A DNA stretch of 5,540 nt from Akkermansiaceae bacterium (lineage in GTDB: Bacteria; Verrucomicrobiota; Verrucomicrobiia; Verrucomicrobiales; Akkermansiaceae), in the NCBI GenBank assembly GCA_020627645.1, contig JAHDGN010000248.1, positions 1-5,540 on the forward strand. Direction: 5' to 3'. This document shows positions 1 to 5,072 of the stretch, piece after piece; within the stretch, counting starts at the first letter, position 1; each line of letters starts with the position of its first letter. A program made the translations under genes and the position numbers. The notes below the pieces were generated by a model. It did not search any database and had not been told where the DNA came from. It saw nothing but the letters and a program-made list of their open reading frames with translations.

Positions 1-6
1 CCTCCT

Positions 7-163
7 CCCCCCAATCCCACAAAATTCGTCTCAATCTGTAAAAATCCGAGCTCGAAAAAGTTATTGGCTTGTCAGACTCATCGTCTCAACCCGAGCCGAT
101 GGACATTGAGCACTCTGCCCCAATCATCATCAAACGACAAATCACCCCCGTGGCGGCGACTTC
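7..163. repeat. Diverged direct repeat, copy 1
   Basis: This copy aligns with 485-651 in the same orientation. The core 23-118 pairs with 505-600 without any gap at a constant offset of 482 bases. My hand count gives 71 identities in 96 positions (about 74%). Shared blocks include TCAATCTGTAAAAAT, GCTTGTCA, TCATCGT, ATTGAG and ACTCTGC. C-rich flanks (CCCCCC before the core, GCTTCC or ACTTCC after it) extend the similarity with small gaps. No coding potential is evident in either copy. Confidence 0.75.
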
Positions 164-396
164 CAGTGGCCGAGCCCCCATAAATATCCACCTCTATCGT
201 ACATGTAAACTTCCAGCTCCTGATCATCATTCTGTCTGAAATTTCCCCAAACTGACGTCGTTGAGTTTTGAGCAAAAGCTAACCCTAACTCGGTCATTTT
301 TGTTCCACCACTTTCTAAAAAATTCCACCGCCTGGTCGTAACTCGCCCGGTTTTCTACAAATTGCGGTTCGATCATTTTCTTCTCCCGACACCAAA

Positions 397-487
397 GGCA
401 TCTCAGATGGTAGCCAGGGGTTGGGCGCTAAGACACCCCTCCCCTGGTCTTCTTTCCACCAACCAAAAGCACCCCGGCAGGGATGCC
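397..487. repeat. GC-rich hairpin element with nested inverted repeats
   Basis: The arms CCAGGGG (414-420) and CCCCTGG (441-447) are perfect 7-base complements around a 20-base loop. Just outside lies a small palindrome, CATCTcAGATG (399-409). GGCATC at 397-402 is complementary to GATGCC at 482-487, so the whole 91-base stretch could close into a branched fold. No T-tract follows the stem, so it does not look like an intrinsic terminator. It resembles the small palindromic repeats scattered through intergenic DNA of many bacteria. I recall similar CCAGGGGTT-type hairpins from planctomycete genomes, but that is unchecked memory. Confidence 0.5.
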
Positions 488-651
488 CCCCACTAATCAC
501 CCCCAATTCGTATCAATCTGTAAAAATCTGTGCTAAAAAAATCCAACAGCTTGTCAAATTCATCGTGGCAGCAAAACTCGATAGCAATTGAGTACTCTGC
601 AATCCCTCCCTCACCTTCAAACTCCGAATGCCCCCCGGAGCGGCAGCTTCC
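485..651. repeat. Diverged direct repeat, copy 2
   Basis: This is the partner of 7-163, with the ungapped core at 505-600. The copies differ mainly by substitutions, and an indel of about 5-6 bases after the core shifts the match of the distal C-rich block (144-163 against 631-651). It begins directly at the C-run that ends the hairpin element at 397-487, so the two repeat types may be parts of one composite unit. Its function is unknown. An old duplication or two members of an interspersed family would both fit. Confidence 0.75.
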
Positions 652-768
652 CTAAAAGCTACTTGCTAAACGCCAATAGCCAACGCCGAACACCTTGCCT
701 CCCCGCTTCCTCCATTCCACTTTAAAAAGCGAGCCACCCACACCTTCTCATCCTCCATCAACCAAGCA

Positions 769-794
769 ATCCGTGCCCATTCGTGCAATTCGTG
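769..794. repeat. Three AT(C/T)CGTG heptamers spaced 9-10 bases apart
   Basis: ATCCGTG occurs at 769-775, ATTCGTG at 779-785 and ATTCGTG again at 788-794, giving start-to-start spacings of 10 and 9 bases, close to one helical turn. A related motif, AATCTGT, occurs twice at a 10-base spacing in the repeat copy at 515-531. The heptamers sit about 90 bases ahead of the isomerase start. They could be a binding-site array or a fragment of a repeat family. Three copies are too few to decide. Confidence 0.45.
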
Positions 795-883
795 GTTCCA
801 TTCCCCCTCAACCCAAGCCCCTTCAGCTCCCATTGGCCCCCAATAACCTTGCCCCTTCTCCCAGATTTTCCGAGAACTCACTC

Positions 884-1894
884 ATGAGTCAACTCAAAGT
901 GCACAATGCCATGTGGCCCGGCCTTGTCGGTAAAGAAGAAAGAACCGACCACCCACCCATTTCACTCGAGCGCATGCTCGAACTCACCTCGAAATCCAGC
1001 GTTGATGGTCAAAAATTTGATGGTGTCGACTATTTTCTCTTCCATCCCCACACCGACCCAGACGCCCCCGAAGACAAACTCAAGGAAATTGCAGACCTCA
1101 TCGCCTCTCACAACCTCACCGTCGGAACCCTAGTTGCTCCAGTCTGGGAAGGAACCGTCGGCGGCCCCGCCTTTGGCTCGGAACCAGACCGAGACAACTT
1201 TGTTCTCGCCGTCGAAAAAGCGTGCCGAATCGCTAAAGTCTTCAACACCCATGGCGTTCGCCAATACGGGACCATTCGCATCGACACCGCCGGCTCAGTC
1301 GAAGAATGGGCCAAGGACCCCGTCGGCAATACCAAACTAGCTGCTGACACTATCAAACGCGCCGCCGCCATAGCCGCCGATCACGGCGAACGCCTCGCCA
1401 TCGAAGGCGAAATCTGCTGGGGCGCCATTCACTCCTGGAGAGACACCCTCAACCTCCTTGAAACCATCAATCTCCCCGAAACCGTCGGCTTCCAGGCCGA
1501 CCTTGCCCACACCTATCTGTACCTCCTCGGACACAATGCCGACGAACACGCCCTCGCCCCCAAAAACCACACCGATGAACAATTCTGGCCCGCCTATCGT
1601 ACTATGGTCGACAAACTCCGCCCCTGGACCATCGACTTCCATGTCGCCCAAAACGACGGAACAGTTCACGGAACAGGTGCCCACGACAAAACGGGGCGCC
1701 ACTGCCCAGCTGATGACCCCAATGGGAAACTCGATATCGTCGCTTGCTCCCAAGAATGGCTCAAAGAGCACCCCGATCGCAAAATTGAACACATCTGCTG
1801 GGACGGCTGCATGTTTTCGAACGATCTTCTCGAAAACCAACAAACCTGGAACACGATCTTAGAAACCATGATCCAAGTCAGAGACGCCGTATAG
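884..1894 (+). CDS. Sugar phosphate isomerase/epimerase-like protein (xylose isomerase-like TIM barrel)
   Basis: This is a 336-residue cytoplasmic protein of the AP_endonuc_2/xylose isomerase-like TIM-barrel superfamily. Members isomerise, epimerise or cleave sugars and keto-sugars with a divalent metal. Candidate metal or catalytic residues sit where the barrel strands should end: E174 and E176 in LAIEGEICWG, D206 and H209 in GFQADLAHTYLY, H253 in IDFHVAQND, and D307 in HICWDGCMF. A conserved-looking segment HDKTGRHCPADDPNGKLDI follows H253. The start at 884 is chosen because the family-like sequence begins at MSQLKVHNAMWPGLVGK. The frame is open back to 695, but those 63 residues are Pro/Ser-rich and look untranslated. 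There is no strong ribosome binding site. The gene ends in TAG just before a bidirectional terminator. A Gfo/Idh/MocA oxidoreductase lies one gene downstream, which suggests sugar or polyol catabolism. The fold is secure, but the substrate cannot be read from sequence. Confidence 0.9.
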   Translation: MSQLKVHNAMWPGLVGKEERTDHPPISLERMLELTSKSSVDGQKFDGVDYFLFHPHTDPDAPEDKLKEIADLIASHNLTVGTLVAPVWEGTVGGPAFGSEPDRDNFVLAVEKACRIAKVFNTHGVRQYGTIRIDTAGSVEEWAKDPVGNTKLAADTIKRAAAIAADHGERLAIEGEICWGAIHSWRDTLNLLETINLPETVGFQADLAHTYLYLLGHNADEHALAPKNHTDEQFWPAYRTMVDKLRPWTIDFHVAQNDGTVHGTGAHDKTGRHCPADDPNGKLDIVACSQEWLKEHPDRKIEHICWDGCMFSNDLLENQQTWNTILETMIQVRDAV

Positions 1895-1927
1895 CCAATC
1901 GAATCCTACTGACTCAGAACAACCGAA

Positions 1928-1960
1928 AAAAGCCTCTCCCAACTCAAGAAAGAGGCTTTT
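1928..1960. terminator. Bidirectional intrinsic terminator between convergent genes
   Basis: AAAAGCCTCT (1928-1937) and AGAGGCTTTT (1951-1960) form a perfect 10-base-pair stem around a 13-base loop. Read on the plus strand, the stem ends in four T and serves the isomerase gene, which stops 33 bases earlier. Read on the minus strand, the stem is followed by further T, making a six-T tract (A run 1926-1931), and it serves the PEP-CTERM gene ending at 1991. Its position between two convergent stop codons and the T-tracts on both sides support the call. Confidence 0.85.
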
Positions 1961-1990
1961 GGAAAAAAACAAAACTAACAAACCCCTAAC

Positions 1991-2968
1991 TCAGGAGCCC
2001 CTTCTCCTTCTAAACCCAAGAAGACCGAGGGAAAAAATCACCAGAGCACTAGAGGTTGGTTCAGGGATAGGGAAAAGAGGAGTATTCTCGGGCACTCCTC
2101 CATCAAAGGAAAGTCGGAATGTTCCCGTAGAACCATCACCAAAATTTGAAAAATCAGAGAAAGTCATCACCTGACGGCGAATGACCTCATCAAGATTCGG
2201 AACAAATGTCGGATCGGGATTTCCAAGAGCTGTTGGCCACGGAAACGTAGGGTGAGGAACATCACCAGGAGAATTCGTCGCAGGAGTTGGCGGAGTACCA
2301 GTATTAGTCACATTGTATCCTCCATTTCCAAGTCCAACCCACCGAGAATTCGAATAATCGTCCCATGTTGCCACACCAAGCGATGTCGTCGGCTGCACCG
2401 CACCACCAGCACTAAACCAAGTATAATCTCCACTACTATCAACCGGAATTTGATCCAGATTGCCATCGAAGTATTCCATGGAAACATCAAATTGCATCCC
2501 CTGATTTGATACGGTGGTCCAAAAATGAGAACCGTTGAACAGCCCCCTCCATGTCACCCCCACTGGCGAAAACGTTTCGACGGTTATATTAGAAGGAAGA
2601 ACCCCGTTATCATCAGGATCAAGATCGACGGTAAAATGCGTAAGATCACCCGCTACCGGAGTGGTGACGCCACCAGAAGACGTAGTCGGAATAAGAGCAA
2701 ACGGTTCCGAATTTCCCGAAGAAACGTTAAACTGAAAAGGCAATGGAGCCCTATCCCAACCTCTGCGATCAAGAGAATTAGTAGGATCAGAGCCAGCTCC
2801 CTGAACCGGAGTCAGCTGTCCAGAAAAGGAAGTGAGATTACCACTAGAGGTAGCCCCAAATGGATTTGCCCAAACCCACCCAGCCTGAGCTGACCCGGAT
2901 AGATCCAATGAGAAGAATTGTCGACACAATAGCCCGGGGGGGACTCCAAATGCCGCCGTCGTGTGCAT
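1991..2968 (-). CDS. Secreted PEP-CTERM sorting-domain protein of unknown function
   Basis: This 325-residue protein ends in a textbook PEP-CTERM tail: PEP at 302-304, a hydrophobic segment at about 307-319 (ALVIFSLGLLGF) and a terminal RRRR at 320-323. Such tails direct exported proteins to the exosortase/archaeosortase-type system, which removes the tail and delivers the protein to the surface or matrix. No exosortase gene is in this window. The body (30-300) is rich in Gly, Ser, Thr, Asn, Asp, Trp and Phe with no Cys, typical of an extracellular beta-rich domain, and I do not recognise a catalytic family. An AQA/G site at 27-30 looks like signal peptidase cleavage, but the residues before it (including FGVPPGLLCRQFFSLDLSGS) form a poor signal peptide. 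A better hydrophobic stretch occurs in another frame (see findings), so the 5' end is uncertain. The start at 2968 is the first ATG in frame. The gene converges on the isomerase gene and diverges from the oxidoreductase. Confidence 0.85.
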   Translation of the reverse strand: MHTTAAFGVPPGLLCRQFFSLDLSGSAQAGWVWANPFGATSSGNLTSFSGQLTPVQGAGSDPTNSLDRRGWDRAPLPFQFNVSSGNSEPFALIPTTSSGGVTTPVAGDLTHFTVDLDPDDNGVLPSNITVETFSPVGVTWRGLFNGSHFWTTVSNQGMQFDVSMEYFDGNLDQIPVDSSGDYTWFSAGGAVQPTTSLGVATWDDYSNSRWVGLGNGGYNVTNTGTPPTPATNSPGDVPHPTFPWPTALGNPDPTFVPNLDEVIRRQVMTFSDFSNFGDGSTGTFRLSFDGGVPENTPLFPIPEPTSSALVIFSLGLLGFRRRRGS

Positions 2969-3024
2969 GACTAGCTTTCATCACAAATGGAAAAGATCAA
3001 AACCCCTGTTAGAAATCAAGACAA

Positions 3025-3030
3025 TATAAT
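3025..3030 (+). promoter_or_regulatory. Candidate -10 box for the oxidoreductase gene
   Basis: A perfect TATAAT lies 54 bases before the oxidoreductase start, in the 116-base gap between divergent genes. A transcript starting about seven bases downstream would have a leader near 48 bases. No good -35 hexamer lies 16-18 bases upstream (the sequence there is C-rich), and there is no extended TG motif, so the call rests on the hexamer and its position. The complementary strand reads TATATT at nearly the same place, which could serve the divergent PEP-CTERM gene. Confidence 0.4.
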
Positions 3031-3084
3031 CCAAACCTCCAATTCACTTGCCCAAGACCACCGGTTTTCTACCCTCTCCCTCAA

Positions 3085-4236
3085 ATGAACAAAAAACCCG
3101 TCCGTATCGGTGTCGTAGGCTATGGCTTCATGGGCCGCACCCACTCCAATGCTTACTCGCAACTCGATCACTTCTTTGACACTCAACACATTCCCGTCCG
3201 CCAGGTCATCTGCGGTCGCTCAGAAGATAAAGTCAAAGACTTCGCCCAAAAATGGGGATACCACGACACCGAAACCGACTGGCGAGAACTCGTTAAACGA
3301 GACGACGTCGACGCCATCGACATCTGCACTCCCAACGACTCACACTACGACATCGCCCTCGCCGCTATCGAAAACGGTAAGATGATTCTCTGCGAAAAAC
3401 CACTCGCACTAGATGGAGCCCAAGGGCGCAAGATGGTCGAAGCAATCGAAGCCGCCGGCTTACCCAACCTCGTCTGGTACAATTACCGGTTCCTCCCCGC
3501 AGTGACTCTCGCAAAGAAAATCATCGACTCAGGCGAACTCGGACGCGTGTTTCACTACCGAGCAAATTTCCTTCAAGACTGGACCATGTCCGAAGAACTC
3601 CCCCAAGGCGGAGCCGCTCTCTGGAGACTCGATGCTGCCGCCGCCGGCTCGGGAGTCACCGGCGACCTCCTTGCACACAACATCGACTGTGCCCGATGGC
3701 TCAATGGCGACATCGTCAGCGTCTCGGCCATGACCGAAACCTTCATCAAAGAACGAGTTCACCAAGAAACAGGCGAAGTTCAACCCGTCAACATCGACGA
3801 CGCATGCGCCTTCCTAGCACGCTTCGAAAACGGCTCCCTCGCCATCTTCGAATCCACCCGCTACGCCCGCGGACACAAGTCATACAAAACCTTCGAAATC
3901 AACGGACAAAACAAATCCCTCTCATGGGATCTCCACGACCTCAACCGCCTCTCATACTTCGACCACTCCGTCCCAAGCGAAACCCGAGGCTGGTCCAGCA
4001 TCCACGTCTCCGATGGCGACCACCCCTACGCTGGCAACTGGTGGGTCCCGGGACTCTGCCTCGGATACGAACACTCCTTTGTCCACGGCGCAGTCGAGTT
4101 CATGAAACACCTAGACAATCCCAACGCAGAAAAAGCATTCCCCGACTTCCGCCACGCCCTCGGCACCCAATACGTCTGCGACGCCGTCCTAGAATCCGCC
4201 CGCACAAAACAGTGGGTCGACGTCAAAAAAGCGTAA
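3085..4236 (+). CDS. Gfo/Idh/MocA family NAD(P)-dependent oxidoreductase
   Basis: This 383-residue cytoplasmic dehydrogenase belongs to a family that oxidises or reduces sugars, inositols and anhydrosugars at a ring hydroxyl. The N-terminal Rossmann fold shows the dinucleotide motif G12-Y-G14-F-M-G17 after a beta strand. The family signature CEKPLA with catalytic-type E104-K105-P106 follows, then YNYRFLPAV at 132-140. The substrate-side motif GDLLAHNIDCARW (193-205) offers D194 and H198 as the usual acid/base pair. The C-terminal domain contains FENGSLAIFESTRYARGH (247-264), and the end reads KQWVDVKKA. The layout recalls levoglucosan dehydrogenase and related 3-keto-forming enzymes, but subfamily assignment from memory is tentative. 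Length and both termini look complete. No Shine-Dalgarno precedes the ATG. An upstream TATAAT and a downstream hairpin suggest a single-gene transcript. The isomerase-like TIM barrel at 884-1894 is a plausible pathway partner. Confidence 0.93.
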   Translation: MNKKPVRIGVVGYGFMGRTHSNAYSQLDHFFDTQHIPVRQVICGRSEDKVKDFAQKWGYHDTETDWRELVKRDDVDAIDICTPNDSHYDIALAAIENGKMILCEKPLALDGAQGRKMVEAIEAAGLPNLVWYNYRFLPAVTLAKKIIDSGELGRVFHYRANFLQDWTMSEELPQGGAALWRLDAAAAGSGVTGDLLAHNIDCARWLNGDIVSVSAMTETFIKERVHQETGEVQPVNIDDACAFLARFENGSLAIFESTRYARGHKSYKTFEINGQNKSLSWDLHDLNRLSYFDHSVPSETRGWSSIHVSDGDHPYAGNWWVPGLCLGYEHSFVHGAVEFMKHLDNPNAEKAFPDFRHALGTQYVCDAVLESARTKQWVDVKKA

Positions 4237-4253
4237 AATCATCACAAACTCAA

Positions 4254-4290
4254 AGCTCCCCTCTATTTCAAGGCGGGAGCTCTTCTTTTT
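4254..4290 (+). terminator. Intrinsic terminator of the oxidoreductase gene, overlapping the sanA 3' end
   Basis: AGCTCCC (4254-4260) pairs with GGGAGCT (4275-4281) around a 14-base loop, followed by CTTCTTTTT (4282-4290). The stem starts 18 bases after the oxidoreductase stop codon. Its downstream arm and T-tract lie inside the last codons of the convergent sanA-like gene (stop at 4268-4270). The two genes end only 31 bases apart and share this structure. In the minus direction the same stem is followed only by TTTGAGTTTG, a weaker T-tract. Confidence 0.7.
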
Positions 4291-4915
4291 CTCCCAGAAA
4301 CTTGGGCTTTGTTCTCAACACATGAACATCGAGCCACATCTTCACCCTCGCAAGCTTCTCCCTTTTCGCAGTTCCATCTCCAGAAATTCCCACAACCTCC
4401 GCCGCATTGAAACCTACCATTTGCAAACCAACTGAATCAGCCAAATAGGCGGCTCTCTCATTGTGAAATTTTTGCGAAACAACCACCACATTTTCCACCC
4501 CAAACACTTCCTTTGCTCGCACGATCGAATCAAGCGTCCGAAACCCTGCAAAATCACAAACGATCTTATTCTCAGGCACCCCCCGCTTCACCAATTCATT
4601 TTTTAGGTCTTTAGGCTCATTATAACCCTCCGCATGATTGTCTCCTGACACAATAAAACACTTCACTTTCCCCGCTTTCCACAACTTCTCAGCCGCCTCT
4701 ACCCTTCTCAGAAAATAAAGATTCTCAACCCCTCCTGCAAAACGACTGCACCCCAACACCAATCCAACATCAGCCTCCGGCACGCTCTCCACATCGTCAA
4801 AAAGCCTCCCCTCTCCCGCTCTCTTCGCCCCCTCGCTGGCACACCAAACCAAGACAAACAACCCAATCACCCCAAGCATACCTAAAGCCCCAAAAATCTG
4901 CACCCAACGCTTCAT
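4268..4915 (-). CDS. sanA: SanA/YdcF-type (DUF218) envelope protein
   Basis: This 215-residue membrane protein matches E. coli SanA, the vancomycin high-temperature exclusion protein, in its successive motifs: VGLVLGCSRF (50-59), SGDNHAEGYNEP (90-101), DFAGFRTLDSIVRAKEVF (121-138), SQKFHNERAAYLA (147-159) and KPKFLG (203-208). One transmembrane segment (about 6-25) after MKRW would anchor it with the DUF218 domain outside the cytoplasm. SanA-family proteins affect envelope barrier function, and their biochemical activity is not settled. The start at 4915 (MKRWVQIFGALG) gives a SanA-like N-terminus. An ATG at 4939 adds eight residues and is preceded by GGTGGAG four bases upstream, so it is a real alternative. 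A TTG at 4975 adds twenty and seems unlikely. Its coding strand is G-rich with many GTG and GTT valines, unlike the C-ending codons of the plus-strand genes. It is divergent from the SGNH gene. Confidence 0.9.
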   Translation of the reverse strand: MKRWVQIFGALGMLGVIGLFVLVWCASEGAKRAGEGRLFDDVESVPEADVGLVLGCSRFAGGVENLYFLRRVEAAEKLWKAGKVKCFIVSGDNHAEGYNEPKDLKNELVKRGVPENKIVCDFAGFRTLDSIVRAKEVFGVENVVVVSQKFHNERAAYLADSVGLQMVGFNAAEVVGISGDGTAKREKLARVKMWLDVHVLRTKPKFLGEKEELPP

Positions 4916-4995
4916 CGATACTTTTCCCAGTCCCAACATCAAACTCCACCAACGAAATAAAACGTCATCAATCAAGGTATCAGTCCCTCAACAAG

Positions 4996-5024
4996 TGGAC
5001 TTTTTTATCCCCGACCGATAAAAT
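4996..5024 (+). promoter_or_regulatory. Candidate sigma-70-type promoter for the SGNH hydrolase gene
   Basis: TGGACT (4996-5001; four of six match TTGACA) and TAAAAT (5019-5024; five of six match TATAAT) are separated by exactly 17 bases. A start site near 5031 would leave a leader of about 42 bases before the ATG at 5073. It lies in the 157-base gap between divergent genes, where a promoter is needed. AT-rich stretches produce such matches by chance, so this is only a candidate. Confidence 0.35.
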
Positions 5025-5072
5025 CACACTCTTGAACTTTCTTCAAAAAATTGCAGCTTTTCCTCCGACATC

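Larger units (their letters stand above)
1..883. other. Gene-free region with repeats, upstream of the TIM-barrel gene
   Basis: No open frame here looks like a protein. The minus-strand frames at 78-275, 315-506 and 666-881 are short, rich in Gly, Arg and Trp, and resemble no family I know. The plus-strand frame running from 695 into the isomerase translates to Pro/Ser-rich low-complexity sequence until residue 64. What the region does hold is two diverged copies of a direct repeat, a hairpin-forming GC-rich element between them, and a short periodic motif near 769-794, all listed separately. This looks like intergenic DNA built from interspersed repeats. I found no clear promoter for the isomerase gene, although one must presumably lie in the last few hundred bases. 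Confidence 0.7.

Noticed and set aside
78..506. Minus-strand small frames at 78-275 and 315-506
   Set aside because: They lie across the repeat and hairpin DNA, lack recognisable domains or ribosome binding sites, and the repeat copies do not preserve a common reading frame product.
1..660. CRISPR array
   Set aside because: There are only two diverged copies 482 bases apart, much longer than CRISPR repeats, with no regular spacers and no cas genes.
666..881. Minus-strand frame of 71 residues
   Set aside because: It has Trp/Gly/Glu-rich composition and reads NHELHEWA from the periodic motif. It looks like a translation of repeat DNA.
695..883. N-terminal extension of the isomerase-like protein by 63 residues
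   Set aside because: The extension is Pro/Ser-rich low-complexity sequence, includes the translated ATTCGTG repeat motif, and has no family resemblance. The recognisable protein starts at 884.
1337..1843. Minus-strand frame of 168 residues
   Set aside because: It lies entirely antisense to the isomerase gene, whose frame carries the conserved motifs. It is an artefact of C-ending codon use.
2567..2579. CGAAAACGTTTCG near-palindrome resembling a LacI/GalR-type operator
   Set aside because: It lies deep inside the PEP-CTERM coding region, the symmetry is imperfect, and no regulator is nearby. Chance is the simpler explanation.
3696..4325. Plus-strand frame of 209 residues, Arg/Pro-rich
   Set aside because: It overlaps the oxidoreductase in another frame, has extreme Arg/Pro composition, and runs through the terminator.
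4916..4975. TTG start at 4975 for the SanA-like protein
   Set aside because: It would put an extra 20 residues (MIDDVLFRWWSLMLGLGKVS when initiated at TTG) ahead of a normal SanA-like N-terminus. ATG starts at 4939 and 4915 are better.
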